DNA of 64,000 bases from Lysinibacillus sp. FJAT-14745 (lineage in GTDB: Bacteria > Bacillota > Bacilli > Bacillales_A > Planococcaceae): contig NZ_LITM01000009.1 in NCBI RefSeq assembly GCF_001275675.1, positions 244,999-308,998 of the forward strand, written 5' to 3'. The position numbers were made by a program, and so were the translations under genes. Position 1 is the first letter of the stretch; each line of letters begins with the position of its first letter. Positions 1 to 8,713 of the stretch are shown here, one piece after another. The notes beneath the pieces are model-generated. The model was not told the origin of the DNA and did no database searches. It worked only from the letters and a program-made list of their open reading frames with translations.

Positions 1-174
1 AACCGTCATGAGATAAAAAAATTTATTCAACGCGTCAACGAAACACAGGCAAGTTATTTATCCGAACTAACAGGTGGTACACATCTTCATGTTATTTCTG
101 CGCCTTCTGTTGAAATTTTAGATTTAATTGAGCTTACTTTACAAAAAAAGGGCTATTTAGTTGTCGATCAATAA
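1..174 (+). CDS. niaR: NiaR/YrxA-type NAD biosynthesis repressor, C-terminal part
   Basis: Only the last 57 codons lie in the window; the start is upstream. Read in frame from base 1 the protein begins NRHEIKKFIQRV and ends GYLVVDQ before TAA. The segment LSELTGGTHLHVI followed by a short alpha/beta tail matches the 3H domain, which in this family binds nicotinic acid. The N-terminal winged helix is missing from view. NiaR (YrxA in B. subtilis) represses nad genes and niacin transport. In B. subtilis yrxA lies on the same side of pheA, so context agrees. I am fairly sure of the family; the rest of the gene cannot be judged. Confidence 0.8.
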   Translation, partial: NRHEIKKFIQRVNETQASYLSELTGGTHLHVISAPSVEILDLIELTLQKKGYLVVDQ

Positions 175-212
175 TTGAACAAATCAATTTTCCGTAACAT
201 GTAAAGTTAAAC

Positions 213-246
213 AAAGCTGCTAGCCTTCATAGAGACTAGCAGCTTT
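213..246 (+). terminator. Terminator after niaR
   Basis: Perfect 11-nt inverted repeat (AAAGCTGCTAG / CTAGCAGCTTT) with a 12-nt loop, about 40 nt after the niaR stop. The T-run is weak (CAATTTATC follows). Confidence 0.6.
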
Positions 247-276
247 CAATTTATCTGAATTCAAATGATTTACTAT

Positions 277-535
277 AAGGTGTATTGAATAACATTTTTA
301 TACATACTCTAATTAATTCGAAGAGACTGATTTCCGCTACGGGCTACTTGCTTTGTTGCTGTCGCTTCGCTTTCGCACAGATAAAACATTTGTTGCTGTC
401 GCTTCGCTTTCGCACAGATAAAACCTTTATAGCTGCCGCTTTGCTTTCGCAGATAAAACAATGCAGAAGTTTGTTTTAGGTTTTCTACAAAGCGCTCAGT
501 CGGAACGGAAATCAACCTCTCGTTTTACAGAAGAG
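277..535 (+). repeat. Interspersed repeat copy 1, chimeric, with tandem internal modules
   Basis: Begins with AAGGTGTATTGAATAAC and an ATTTTTATACAT stretch that resemble the end of the MITE at 25667-26029. A subtype-C head (CTGATTTCCGCTACGGGCTAC) follows. Then come three copies of a module of about 35 nt containing GCTTCGCTTTCGCAC and AGATAAAAC (near 350-462). It closes with an inverted subtype-B head (CAAAGCGCTCAGTCGGAACG). Two short ORFs here are low-complexity read-through of the repeat. The region 175-588 holds no gene that I can support. Confidence 0.7.
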
Positions 536-588
536 CCATACTTTATATAATATCTTAACTTCATCCACTTTAATTGGATAACTTCAAG

Positions 589-978
589 TTAAAGAAATCT
601 TTTTCGTTGTGAAGGTGTTGGCAATAAACAGCTTTCTTTTCGTCCAAAAAGACGAAATCTATTTTTAGCAAATAGTCGATACATTATATTTCGTATAGAT
701 GGAGGAATAAGGATGAAAACATAGCAGACAGGCCAAAAACTATCTAATCTCCTACAGATTTTAAGTGCTGCTGTGGACTCAGAATATACCTTTCCATGCT
801 CAATTAACATGACACTATCTATATCTTCTGGTACCTCGTATTGTGCAAGTAATGCCTGCCCTGCATCACTTTGAATAGCAGCAAATTGAAAATATGCTGC
901 CTGATCATATTTAATAATAAATTGCACACTACTATCACAAAAATTGCACACTCCGTCAAATAAAATAATGCCACCCAC
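589..978 (-). CDS. DCC-family (DUF393, YuxK-like) thiol-disulfide protein
   Basis: 129 aa. The N-terminus reads ILFDGVCNFC, the DxxCxxC signature of the DCC (DUF393) family, a thioredoxin-like group of predicted thiol-disulfide oxidoreductases. The length is normal. A GTG start at 978 is supported by AGGAGG eight bases upstream; there is no ATG. It sits just downstream of pheA on the same strand (31 nt), so it may be co-transcribed. Substrates are unknown. It is probably a soluble cytosolic protein, with one hydrophobic stretch around residues 82-93 (WPVCYVFILIPP). Family assignment is firm, function is not. Confidence 0.8.
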   Translation of the reverse strand: MGGIILFDGVCNFCDSSVQFIIKYDQAAYFQFAAIQSDAGQALLAQYEVPEDIDSVMLIEHGKVYSESTAALKICRRLDSFWPVCYVFILIPPSIRNIMYRLFAKNRFRLFGRKESCLLPTPSQRKRFL

Positions 979-1008
979 AATTATTCCTCCTAGCTAAGGC
1001 GAAATTGA

Positions 1009-1884
1009 TTACTCGTCCGCTGTTAGATAAGTAAAGTATGTACCAAGTGACTTCACCTTGCAACCAAGCGCAGCTAGTTCTTCCATAGCCCCACGCATCA
1101 TAGGCTCCTTTTCATCTGCCAATACATCAATCATAAAGAAATAATCACCTAAGCCCGTTTTTAATGGTCTTGATTCTATCTTACTTAAGTTCAACTGTCG
1201 CCATGCAAATACTGATAATACTTGATGTAATGCCCCTGAACGATCCGTTGGCAATGTAATCATGAAAGTTGTCTTCGCCTGTCCATCTGATAACTCTTGC
1301 GGTAATCGTATATTTTGCTTAGATAATACGAAGAAACGTGTATGGTTAAAATGGAAATCATGAATATTAGGTTGAACGATTTCCAAGCCATATTTATCTG
1401 CCGCCGCTGCATTTCCAACTGCTCCAATGCACTCATTTGGATTTTCGGAAACAAATTTTGCCGCAGCTGCTGTTGATGTCGTTTGATGTAAAGGAATATG
1501 GCTGAAACGATAAAATAAGTATTTATGACATTGAGCTAGAGCATGTGGATGTGAATAAACTCCTATAATCGATTCCCAATTGTCCTTATACACTTTATTG
1601 ACCATTAAATGCTGCTGTATTTTTAATAGGAGCTCACCTGTAACATATAGAGTCGCCTCATGGAATAAATAATCGAGCGTTAACGATACAGAACCTTCTA
1701 AAGCATTTTCCAATGGTACAACTGCTAAATCAACCTTCCCCTCTGCTACTGCCTCAATACATTCTGGAATGGTAGCACAAGGGACAAGCCACTCATTCGG
1801 AAAGGTTGCCTTTGTTGCTAAGTATGTAAATGATGCCTCCGGTCCTAAATATCCTATTCTTTTTTCCCATTGTTGCTCTGTCAT
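1009..1884 (-). CDS. pheA: Prephenate dehydratase
   Basis: 291 aa. Converts prephenate to phenylpyruvate in phenylalanine synthesis. Catalytic domain at about 9-190 with the TTSTAAAA motif at 135-142 and TRFF at 182-185. A C-terminal ACT domain from about 205 carries GALH (217-220) and ESRP (237-240), which bind phenylalanine for feedback inhibition. It is the monofunctional Bacillus type, with no chorismate mutase. The start is fixed by AGGAGG 8 nt upstream. A hairpin (2238-2286) separates it from pheB, so it probably has its own promoter in the 450-nt gap upstream, where I cannot pick out a clear -35/-10 pair. Confidence 0.95.
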   Translation of the reverse strand: MTEQQWEKRIGYLGPEASFTYLATKATFPNEWLVPCATIPECIEAVAEGKVDLAVVPLENALEGSVSLTLDYLFHEATLYVTGELLLKIQQHLMVNKVYKDNWESIIGVYSHPHALAQCHKYLFYRFSHIPLHQTTSTAAAAKFVSENPNECIGAVGNAAAADKYGLEIVQPNIHDFHFNHTRFFVLSKQNIRLPQELSDGQAKTTFMITLPTDRSGALHQVLSVFAWRQLNLSKIESRPLKTGLGDYFFMIDVLADEKEPMMRGAMEELAALGCKVKSLGTYFTYLTADE

Positions 1885-1919
1885 TACATTTACCTCCTGT
1901 TTAAGCTTTGATTTTTATT

Positions 1920-2025
1920 GGCTCATCACCATAACGCGGGTTGATTTCCGTTCCGACTGCGCGCTTTCCTGGGGGCGTCCAGTCGGAACGGAAATCAACT
2001 TATATATACGACATACGTTCTAACA
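1920..2025. repeat. Interspersed repeat copy 2: perfect palindrome
   Basis: Two perfect 20-nt arms (GTTGATTTCCGTTCCGACTG at 1940-1959 and its complement at 1980-1999) enclose a 20-nt loop that keeps the CCTGGGGGCGTCC piece of the longer copies. The left flank GGCTCATCACCATAAC recurs almost unchanged at 63925-63940. This is a minimal head-to-inverted-head form of the family. It lies in the pheA upstream gap (1885-2332), which holds no gene. Confidence 0.75.
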
Positions 2026-2237
2026 AATGTTATCCTCAACCTTTTGATAATGAACCTTTTAAATTTCACTAATGCAAAAATTTAGAATTTTCAATTCCCG
2101 ATAATCACTTTTTAGTTCTACATCAAATGTTAAGCAAAGGTATAATGTGAAGCTTTCCTAAATGCTCCTACAATTACCTCTCCTCTTAAATCGTATTATA
2201 AAATTTTTGTAATAGTCTTTATCTTTTGTTATAGAAT

Positions 2238-2286
2238 AAGGAGCTGTCCCATGAAGCGATCATTTCATCACATGGGACTGCTCCTT
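2238..2286 (-). terminator. Terminator after pheB
   Basis: Long inverted repeat: AAGGAGC, two mismatches, TCCCATG paired with CATGGGA, two mismatches, GCTCCTT. It lies 46 nt after the pheB stop, before pheA. The U-run is imperfect (TTATTCT). Confidence 0.65.
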
Positions 2287-2332
2287 TTGAGCTTATTTAC
2301 ATTTTGTCAAAATTCAAGCTTGCTTTCAGTCA

Positions 2333-2788
2333 TTACAATGCACCAGAACTAATTACTTCCGCTGACTCTACAAAATCTAGACGTTTGAGTTGCTGTATTA
2401 AATCATCAAGTTCACATGTCATACTAGTTACATCTAATGACAATGTAACATTAGCACGTCCTTGAATCGGTATTGTTTGATGGATAGTCAGTACATTGCA
2501 ATGCGTAATTGTCACTGTTTCTAAAAGCTTTGCAAGTGTTCCTTTACGGTCTTGAAGCTGTAAAAAGACTGTTAAAATGCGTTCCTGCACAATTGAATGA
2601 AAAGGAAATACAGCATCACGATATTTGTAAAACGCACTACGCGATAAATCCACCTGCTTTACCGCATCCCAAATGGAAGATACCGAACCACTTGAAAGTA
2701 AGTGTTTCGCCTCCAAAGTTTTTTGCATAGCATCCGTTAAAACATCTTCACGAACTAAATAATATCGCTGATTCGCAACATTCTTCAT
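2333..2788 (-). CDS. pheB: ACT domain protein PheB
   Basis: 151 aa. Matches PheB/YszB: an N-terminal part (to about residue 65) resembling a small helical domain (YYLVREDVLTDAMQKT), then an ACT domain from about 70 to 147 (NVTLSLDVTSM). The name is historical; in B. subtilis the gene lies between obg and pheA as here, and its product has no proven enzymatic role. It starts 24 nt after the obg stop on the same strand, so obg-pheB is probably one unit ending at the hairpin at 2238-2286. Its regulatory ligand, if any, is unknown. Confidence 0.9.
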   Translation of the reverse strand: MKNVANQRYYLVREDVLTDAMQKTLEAKHLLSSGSVSSIWDAVKQVDLSRSAFYKYRDAVFPFHSIVQERILTVFLQLQDRKGTLAKLLETVTITHCNVLTIHQTIPIQGRANVTLSLDVTSMTCELDDLIQQLKRLDFVESAEVISSGAL

Positions 2789-2812
2789 ACGCTTCCCCCT
2801 AAAACTCTTGTC

Positions 2813-4102
2813 TTAATCGACAAATTCAAATTCAAACTCTTGCAGACGAACTATATCGCCATCTTGCGCTCCGCGTTCGCGTAGAGCTTCATCCACACCC
2901 ATTGCACGTAATTGACGAGCAAAACGGCGAATACCATCTTCACGGCTAAAGTCAGTCATTTTAAATAGGCGCTCAATTGCGTAACCACTAATAATAAATG
3001 TACCATCATCATCACGAGTAATTTCGAAATCTTCACCTTTTGCTTCATGTTTATACATTACCGTTGCGTCAGATTGCTCTTCTAAATCATCATATAGAAG
3101 GAATTCAGGCGTTACTTCAAGTAAATCGGCAATAGCAAATAGTAACTCTTTTAAACCTTGGCGTGAAATAGCTGAAATTGGGAAAATTTGAACGTCTTCT
3201 CCCACTTTTTTGCGGAATTCCTCTAAGTTTTCTTCTGCACCTGGCATATCCATTTTGTTGGCAACAATAATTTGGGGACGCTCAGTTAAACGAAGATTAT
3301 ATTGCTTTAGCTCTTCATTTATCGTTAAATAATCCTCGTATGGATCGCGACCTTCCATTCCTGACATATCAATAACATGGACAATAACACGTGTACGTTC
3401 AATATGGCGTAAAAACTGATGACCTAAGCCTACCCCTTGGTGTGCTCCTTCAATAAGACCAGGTAAATCAGCCATCGCGAAGCTTCGATGATCATCTGTT
3501 TCAATCATCCCTAAATTTGGGACAATTGTTGTAAAGTGATATGCACCAATTTTTGGCTTCGCAGCAGAAACAACAGATAAAAGCGTTGATTTACCAACAC
3601 TTGGGAAACCTACTAGTCCCACATCTGCTAAAACTTTTAACTCTAATATAACATTTAATTCTTGTCCTGGCTCACCTTTTTCAGAAAGTTCTGGTGCTGG
3701 ATTTGCCGGTGTTGCGAAGCGTGAATTTCCTCGACCACCTCGGCCAGCTTTTGCGATAATCGCTTGTTGACCGTGCTCGACTAAATCGGCAATAACAGCG
3801 CCTGTTTCTTCGTTCATTACGACTGTGCCTGGTGGTACTTTAACGATTAAATCGTCTGCACGTTTACCATGCATTCCTTTACTCATACCATGCTCACCAC
3901 GGTCAGCCTTAAAATGGCGTTTATAGCGGAAATCCATTAATGTTCGTAAGCCCTCTTCAACTTCAAATACTACGTTACCACCATGTCCGCCGTCACCACC
4001 AGCCGGACCACCATTCGGTACATATTTTTCTCGGCGGAAGGCAACCATTCCATCCCCGCCGTCGCCACCTTTTACATAAATCTTAACGTGATCGACAAAC
4101 AT
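2813..4102 (-). CDS. obgE: GTPase Obg
   Basis: 429 aa, the usual length for Bacillus Obg. Three parts are visible. The glycine-rich Obg fold (1-160) contains KGGDGGDGM and [10 protein letters not shown]. The G domain has G1 GFPSVGKST (165-173), G2 TTIVPNLG (191-198), G3 DLPGLIEGA (212-220) and an NKMD G4. The C-terminal OCT domain ends in EFEFVD. Obg acts in 50S ribosome maturation and, in Bacillus, in stress and sporulation signalling. It lies directly after spo0B (5 nt between spo0B stop and obg start), the same coupling as in B. subtilis, where spo0B and obg are co-transcribed. Confidence 0.97.
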   Translation of the reverse strand: MFVDHVKIYVKGGDGGDGMVAFRREKYVPNGGPAGGDGGHGGNVVFEVEEGLRTLMDFRYKRHFKADRGEHGMSKGMHGKRADDLIVKVPPGTVVMNEETGAVIADLVEHGQQAIIAKAGRGGRGNSRFATPANPAPELSEKGEPGQELNVILELKVLADVGLVGFPSVGKSTLLSVVSAAKPKIGAYHFTTIVPNLGMIETDDHRSFAMADLPGLIEGAHQGVGLGHQFLRHIERTRVIVHVIDMSGMEGRDPYEDYLTINEELKQYNLRLTERPQIIVANKMDMPGAEENLEEFRKKVGEDVQIFPISAISRQGLKELLFAIADLLEVTPEFLLYDDLEEQSDATVMYKHEAKGEDFEITRDDDGTFIISGYAIERLFKMTDFSREDGIRRFARQLRAMGVDEALRERGAQDGDIVRLQEFEFEFVD

Positions 4103-4107
4103 TTAGT

Positions 4108-4635
4108 TCACTCCCTATTTGCTTTCAATACATATTGCCAGTACGAATTCGTCTGTTCAATTGTTTGAATATCTAATTGTTTCAAACCTTTTTCGGTGAA
4201 TGCATCAGCACTCCATAGCCCATTTAACGTGAATGTCACGGCAAATGTATGATCGTCAACACGTACATCGAGCACTAAGCTCTGCTCTGTATATGGATCT
4301 AATGTATCATAAACATGCATAACTGTTTTGTTTAAGTAATCTACAACTTCCGAATCAATAGTATTTGTAACAGACTTTTTTATCTCACCGCTTAGCTTCA
4401 TTGGTAATGAAGGGTAGCGCCAGCCTGCTGTTTGCAGCCATTCTATTGTTTGGGGTAATTGTAGACGATTAAGGATAGAAAATACTTGTAATTGCTCTGA
4501 ATACACTTTAATAAGTTTTTTTGATTCATCAATTCTACCTAAATCTAAATTCATGCGAATAAGCTGAAGCTGATTCACATAATCATGATTTGCAAAACGT
4601 AATACTTCACTAATGGTTAGTGATTGATTGTTCAT
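4108..4635 (-). CDS. spo0B: Sporulation phosphotransferase Spo0B
   Basis: 175 aa from the ATG at 4635, chosen because GGAG lies 8 nt upstream; a longer reading to 4710 lacks a ribosome binding site. The phosphorelay histidine sits in FANHDYVNQLQLIRMN (His17), with the HD-x-x-N-x-L-Q pattern of the four-helix-bundle dimer. The C-terminal half resembles a degenerate histidine-kinase ATPase fold. Spo0B moves phosphate from Spo0F to Spo0A. Sequence is weakly conserved in this family, so the placement upstream of obg is a large part of the evidence. No oddities. Confidence 0.9.
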   Translation of the reverse strand: MNNQSLTISEVLRFANHDYVNQLQLIRMNLDLGRIDESKKLIKVYSEQLQVFSILNRLQLPQTIEWLQTAGWRYPSLPMKLSGEIKKSVTNTIDSEVVDYLNKTVMHVYDTLDPYTEQSLVLDVRVDDHTFAVTFTLNGLWSADAFTEKGLKQLDIQTIEQTNSYWQYVLKANRE

Positions 4636-4719
4636 CCCATTCACTCCAATAAAGTTATCCTTACTAGTATAACAAGTTTTGCTGTATTTTTCCCTTAATT
4701 CTTCAATCAATTATGCCTC

Positions 4720-4795
4720 TGCATAATTGCGTCCGGAATCGGCTTTGTGTTACGCTTTCGCTACAGAAAAACAACTACTGAAAAAAGTTATAATT
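4720..4795. repeat. Possible decayed fragment of the interspersed repeat
   Basis: TTGCGTCCGGAATCGGCTTTG, split by a few changes, and TACGCTTTCGCTACAGAAAAAC resemble pieces of the repeat core and its 35-nt module. It lies between rpmA and spo0B. Weak; no paired ends are visible. Confidence 0.3.
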
Positions 4796-4806
4796 TAGCC
4801 AAAAAA

Positions 4807-4829
4807 AGGACTGCAATAAATGCAGTCCT
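4807..4829 (-). terminator. Terminator of rplU-prp-rpmA
   Basis: AGGACTGCA, 5-nt loop, TGCAGTCCT, then seven T on the minus strand, 27 nt after the rpmA stop: a classical intrinsic terminator. Confidence 0.9.
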
Positions 4830-4855
4830 CCGCTTTATGTTATCTTTTTTGAAGA

Positions 4856-5155
4856 TTAAGCTTCTTGTGATGCTGGGTATACAGATACTTGTTTGCGATC
4901 GCGACCTAAGCGTTCGAATTTAACAACGCCGTCAACTTTAGCAAATAGTGTATCGTCACCACCACGACCTACGTTTGTACCTGGGTAAATTTTTGTACCG
5001 CGTTGACGGTAAAGAATTGATCCACCAGTTACGAATTGGCCATCAGCACGTTTAGCACCAAGACGTTTTGACTCAGAGTCACGTCCGTTTTTTGTAGAAC
5101 CTACACCTTTTTTAGATGCGAAAAGTTGAAGGTCTAATGCTAATAATAATTTCAT
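4856..5155 (-). CDS. rpmA: Ribosomal protein L27 with cleavable N-terminal extension
   Basis: 99 aa. The body ([20 protein letters not shown] onward) is standard bL27. It is preceded by a 12-residue extension ending LDLQLF, the Firmicute leader removed by Prp between F12 and A13 so that the mature N-terminus reaches the peptidyl transferase centre. The leader has LQLFA where LQFFA is more usual. The ATG overlaps the prp stop by four bases (ATGA), so the two are translationally coupled. Last gene of the rplU operon. Confidence 0.97.
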   Translation of the reverse strand: MKLLLALDLQLFASKKGVGSTKNGRDSESKRLGAKRADGQFVTGGSILYRQRGTKIYPGTNVGRGGDDTLFAKVDGVVKFERLGRDRKQVSVYPASQEA

Positions 5156-5508
5156 CGTGTTCCACCTCCTACTTGGTTGTAGTTGATTTGGATGTATTGT
5201 CCGTAATTTTGCACCATTGAATACACTTGAGCAGTCATTACTTGGACAATTAACTGTAGTTTTGCATCAATATCAGGCTCTAAATCTGATGGTAAATCTA
5301 CCTTAAGATAGCCTCCACCTTCAGCAGCTTGTTCGATTTCCGGCTGTAATTGTAATAGTGCATAAATAGCATTCACCGTACCTATGGCAATTGTAGATGC
5401 CCCTGCACATACTAAATCCTTACCAGATTCATCGTATCCAGCATGTCCTGAAAATTCAAATGCTGACACATGTCTATTTTCATCGTGATGAATCGTAACT
5501 TGTATCAT
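5152..5508 (-). CDS. prp: Ribosomal-processing cysteine protease Prp
   Basis: 118 aa. Member of the YsxB/Prp family that removes the N-terminal extension of L27. The catalytic dyad is visible: His22 in [11 protein letters not shown] and Cys34 in [11 protein letters not shown], at the same positions as in the characterised Staphylococcus enzyme. Cytosolic. It sits between rplU (16 nt) and rpmA (4-nt overlap), the conserved order, so protease and substrate are co-expressed. Confidence 0.95.
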   Translation of the reverse strand: MIQVTIHHDENRHVSAFEFSGHAGYDESGKDLVCAGASTIAIGTVNAIYALLQLQPEIEQAAEGGGYLKVDLPSDLEPDIDAKLQLIVQVMTAQVYSMVQNYGQYIQINYNQVGGGTR

Positions 5509-5524
5509 TCGCTACACCTCACTA

Positions 5525-5833
5525 TTAAGCGTTGATAGTTTCAACAACTAATTTTGTGTAAGGTTGACGGTGACCTTGTTTACGACGGTAGTTCTTTTTA
5601 GCTTTCAATTTGAAAACAACGATTTTTTTCGCACGGCCTTCTTTCACAACTTTAGCTGTTACAGTAGCGCCTTCTACGAATGGAGCTCCAACTTTAACGT
5701 TTTCGCCACCAACGAATAAAACTTTATCAAAAGTTACAACCTCGTCAGCTTCTACGCCTAATTTTTCAACATAGATTTCTTGACCAGCTTCTACTTTGAT
5801 TTGTTTACCACCAGTTTCAATAATTGCGTACAT
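5525..5833 (-). CDS. rplU: Ribosomal protein L21
   Basis: 102 aa, bL21. Starts [18 protein letters not shown], a hallmark N-terminus, and carries the C-terminal [16 protein letters not shown] rRNA-binding stretch. It is the first gene of rplU-prp-rpmA, with AGGAGGTG in front of the start. Expression is probably controlled by the structured leader at 5836-5945. Confidence 0.98.
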   Translation of the reverse strand: MYAIIETGGKQIKVEAGQEIYVEKLGVEADEVVTFDKVLFVGGENVKVGAPFVEGATVTAKVVKEGRAKKIVVFKLKAKKNYRRKQGHRQPYTKLVVETINA

Positions 5834-5835
5834 TT

Positions 5836-5945
5836 TACTGCACCTCCTCTTAGACTCAGACTCGCCTGTATATAAAGGTGATCATAAGATACTTGAACCT
5901 TTCCAGTGCGGTTGCAGTAGCACAGGTGCTACAAGCAATAACATT
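5836..5945 (-). promoter_or_regulatory. Probable L21 autoregulatory leader
   Basis: The 110 nt before rplU hold a perfect hairpin (GTAGCAC / GTGCTAC, 5916-5931) followed by CTGCAACCGCACTGG and then AGGTTCAAGTATC. This resembles the L21 leader of Bacillales, thought to bind L21 to lower rplU-prp-rpmA expression. I recognise it by position and by the hairpin plus CAACCGCA element; no covariance search was possible. Confidence 0.55.
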
Positions 5946-5968
5946 AAAATATTACCACACGATTTATT

Positions 5969-6580
5969 TTAAGTCAATCTATTCATTACATATTTCTCAA
6001 ATGCTAATCGATATTTTCGATAATTCCATTCTTTTAACACTTGAAGCCATATAAATAAACATAATATTGCTAAAAAAATAGATTGTGGGAGGTAACATAA
6101 AGTTATCATGAATAGTATAAAAGCAATTATAAGAGAAAACCAGTAGTAATATTCAAAAGCACGAACACTTGGATAGGATAAAAATAAACACGCTAAAAAT
6201 ATTCTACCACCGTCTAACGGAATAATCGGTAAAATATTGATTGCTAATAGCACTAGTTGCACATTAATAAGCTTAGCAGCAAGCAGTTCTGGCATAAAAA
6301 AAGCGAGGCCAATCCCTAACATTGTAGCGATTGGTCCCCCTAAGGCAATCCAAAGGAGTGACGTTGCAGGCACAACCGCTGGATTTTCGAATTCTATTTC
6401 CCCTCCGTAAGGTGTAATAACACATGATTTTACCTTAACACCACATAGCATTGCCGCTAACAAATGACCAGCTTCATGCCATAATAACGAAGATAAAATA
6501 ATGGCGTAATAAGCAATTTGGCCAGTAAAAATCATTAAAAATACGAGAGGGATACATAGAAGATGCAGTTTAATTTTCAT
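5969..6580 (-). CDS. spoIVFB: Intramembrane metalloprotease SpoIVFB
   Basis: 203 aa from the ATG at 6580; the reading can be opened to 6610 but homologues begin near MKIKLHLL. A site-2-protease-type membrane enzyme that cleaves pro-sigma-K in the mother cell. HEAGH at 35-39 gives the zinc ligands, and NILPIIPLDGGRIF holds the second catalytic motif with its aspartate. About six membrane segments. The start overlaps the end of spoIVFA by 11 nt, so the inhibitor and protease are coupled. B. subtilis has HELGH here; HEAGH is an accepted variant. Confidence 0.93.
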   Translation of the reverse strand: MKIKLHLLCIPLVFLMIFTGQIAYYAIILSSLLWHEAGHLLAAMLCGVKVKSCVITPYGGEIEFENPAVVPATSLLWIALGGPIATMLGIGLAFFMPELLAAKLINVQLVLLAINILPIIPLDGGRIFLACLFLSYPSVRAFEYYYWFSLIIAFILFMITLCYLPQSIFLAILCLFIWLQVLKEWNYRKYRLAFEKYVMNRLT

Positions 6581-7124
6581 TGGACGCCGCTTTTTCAAGC
6601 CACTGTACAATCTGCTCTAAACTATAATGTGTCTTATCTTTTTCAATCGAGATATAAAGTTGTCCCGCTTCTTTCATGCCGATTAAATCATTTGCCTGCA
6701 CTGTTGTATATGGCAGTTGTGCTAAACTATCCAGCATACCATAGGATACTGTTGTACCATCATCATAGCTTATCGTCATTGTTTTACCAGTATATTTTGT
6801 ATGACCAGTAAAAACGACAAGACCATTCTTTCCAGCATAAACAGGTAAGCCCATGTCATATTGCAATAAAAAACCTTCCTTAAATACTTGCGCATTGGCA
6901 AATGATAATAATTCAGTTTGCCCAACATCGCTCGATACCAAAATTGTTGTATCCTCTTTATTTAGCCAACTTTGTCCGAGCTCACTTAAATAGGTTAAAT
7001 CTGCTGATGTTGTAACTAGTTTTCGCACTGGTGTTTCCAATACACCTTGATCCTCTAAACGAATTACGAGCATAATTGCAGCCACAAGCAGTATTGTGAC
7101 CAACCATTTCCATATCTTAAACAA
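6570..7124 (-). CDS. spoIVFA: SpoIVFA, regulator of the sigma-K checkpoint
   Basis: 184 aa, shorter than the B. subtilis protein. One membrane segment at about 8-23, then an outer domain that ends in a degenerate LytM/M23 fold (GLVVFTGHTKYTGKT, ISYDDGTTVSYGML). The zinc ligands of true M23 peptidases are absent, as in the family. SpoIVFA anchors BofA and holds SpoIVFB inactive until forespore SpoIVB cuts it. Identification relies on the C-terminal fold and on the gene overlapping spoIVFB. Confidence 0.88.
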   Translation of the reverse strand: MFKIWKWLVTILLVAAIMLVIRLEDQGVLETPVRKLVTTSADLTYLSELGQSWLNKEDTTILVSSDVGQTELLSFANAQVFKEGFLLQYDMGLPVYAGKNGLVVFTGHTKYTGKTMTISYDDGTTVSYGMLDSLAQLPYTTVQANDLIGMKEAGQLYISIEKDKTHYSLEQIVQWLEKAASNEN

Positions 7125-7185
7125 GCCCTCATCCTTTTTTTCACACTATATGAGATTGCATGTCCATTCATGCACAAGAAAAAAA

Positions 7186-7211
7186 CCTTCTCGTACAAAT
7201 GCACGAAAAGG
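7186..7211 (-). terminator. Terminator between minD and spoIVFA
   Basis: CCTT(TT)CGT / ACGAGAAGG type stem followed by seven T on the minus strand, 8 nt after the minD stop. It separates the mre-min operon from spoIVF. Confidence 0.75.
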
Positions 7212-7218
7212 CTGATGA

Positions 7219-8016
7219 TTATCTTGAAAATAACGCTTTTAGTTTTGAAAATACACCTTTATGTTCATCTTCAATTGCCATAAGTGGCACAGACTCACCT
7301 AGTATTCGACGGGCAATATTACGATAGCCTAAAGATGCTTTATTAGTAGGATCCATTACTACTGGTTCACCTTTATTGGATGATGAAATAACCCCTTCAT
7401 TATCTACGATGATCCCTAATAAATCGATAGACAAATGTGTTGTAATTTCATTCACATCTAACGTATCACCGCTTTTCATCATATGCTGACGAATACGGTT
7501 AATGATTAGTTTAGGTGCAGAAATTTCTTCCTGTTCAAGTAAGCCGATAATTCGATCTGCATCACGCACAGCAGAGATTTCTGGCGTTGTTACTACAATT
7601 GCATGATCTGCACCAGCAACAGCATTGCGATAGCCTTGTTCAATGCCCGCTGGACAGTCTATTAAAACGTAATCATAGTCTCTTTTTAATTCTTCTACTA
7701 AGTTCTTCATTTGCTCAGGTGTAACAGCATTTTTATCTGTCGTTTGAGCAGCAGGTAATAAAAATAATTTCTCATCTACACGTTTATCTTTGATTAACGC
7801 TTGATGAATCTTACAGCGCCCTTCCACAACATCAACTAAATCATAGATGATTCGATTTTCAAGACCTAAAATTACATCTAAATTACGCAGGCCAATATCA
7901 GTATCTACTAAACATACTTTTTTACCTTGTAGAGCCAATGCAGTCCCCAGGTTAGCCGTTGTCGTCGTTTTCCCGACACCGCCTTTACCTGAAGTTATGA
8001 CGATCGCTTCTCCCAC
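7219..8016 (-). CDS. minD: Septum-site ATPase MinD
   Basis: 265 aa from a GTG at 8016, set by GGGAGG just upstream and by identity with the canonical start GEAIVITSGKGGVGKT. The deviant Walker A GKGGVGKT lies at 10-17, with switch residues in VDTDIGLRNLD. The C-terminus GVFSKLKALFSR is the amphipathic membrane-targeting helix. MinD recruits MinC to the membrane away from mid-cell. Begins one base after the minC stop. Confidence 0.97.
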   Translation of the reverse strand: MGEAIVITSGKGGVGKTTTTANLGTALALQGKKVCLVDTDIGLRNLDVILGLENRIIYDLVDVVEGRCKIHQALIKDKRVDEKLFLLPAAQTTDKNAVTPEQMKNLVEELKRDYDYVLIDCPAGIEQGYRNAVAGADHAIVVTTPEISAVRDADRIIGLLEQEEISAPKLIINRIRQHMMKSGDTLDVNEITTHLSIDLLGIIVDNEGVISSSNKGEPVVMDPTNKASLGYRNIARRILGESVPLMAIEDEHKGVFSKLKALFSR

Positions 8017-8017
8017 A

Positions 8018-8686
8018 CTAGCTACCTCCCTTAGACACATTTAACAATGGTCGAATATTTTTTAACGCTTGAAGTTGATCGTACGTAATACGCCCATCAT
8101 AGCCAATAAATGCACAAGTCATCTCTTCCTGGTTAATTACTTTTACATGTTCGTCTGACATTGCCTGAACCTGATCAGCAATCATGATATGAGTAGCTGC
8201 AAAACGAGATGCTGCAATGATTGCTTCCTTATTACCATGAACACCAGCATGCGCAATTCCTTTAAGCTTACCTAGGACATACACATTACCACCCGCTTCT
8301 ACACGTCCGTTCGGATTGACATTCCCTACGATTATAATATCTCCTACCGAACGCAGAACTTGCCCCGATCTGACCACACCTATATATGTATCTTGTTGAC
8401 TTTCAATCCTTTTCTGGTTGCTCTCATGGACAGTCAGTACTTCACTTTGCACCTTTGAAACGATTAGTTGCTCAGTTTCCTGAACAATTTTAATAAGCTC
8501 TTTGATTTGTTCATCAGAACAGTATCGATAGCCCAAATATAATTGTACATCTACTTGGCTATCGATTCCGCTCTCTGAAACTTTCTTTTTCAGCTCTTCT
8601 ACTAAATCGGCATACGCACATTGATCGTCTAAACGAAGAACAAATCCATCCTTTGTTCCCTTCATATTAACTAACTGTTTTTTCAT
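8018..8686 (-). CDS. minC: Septum-site inhibitor MinC
   Basis: 222 aa. The N-terminal FtsZ-inhibiting domain (1-100) is divergent, as usual. The C-terminal beta-helix (about 105-210) carries VVRSGQVLRSVGDIIIVGNV and NPNGRVEAGGNVYVLGKLKG, the MinD-binding repeat pattern. Blocks Z-ring formation near poles. Lies 27 nt after mreD and directly before minD. Confidence 0.95.
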   Translation of the reverse strand: MKKQLVNMKGTKDGFVLRLDDQCAYADLVEELKKKVSESGIDSQVDVQLYLGYRYCSDEQIKELIKIVQETEQLIVSKVQSEVLTVHESNQKRIESQQDTYIGVVRSGQVLRSVGDIIIVGNVNPNGRVEAGGNVYVLGKLKGIAHAGVHGNKEAIIAASRFAATHIMIADQVQAMSDEHVKVINQEEMTCAFIGYDGRITYDQLQALKNIRPLLNVSKGGS

Positions 8687-8713
8687 GAATGCCTCACCCC
8701 ACGTTGTTCTTTG

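Noticed and set aside
350..462. CRISPR-like short tandem repeat
   Set aside because: Units are adjacent with no unique spacers and vary among copies of the interspersed repeat; no cas genes are near.
285..515. Overlapping ORFs of 64 and 68 codons
   Set aside because: They read through the tandem modules of repeat copy 1 on both strands, with no ribosome binding site and repetitive peptides.
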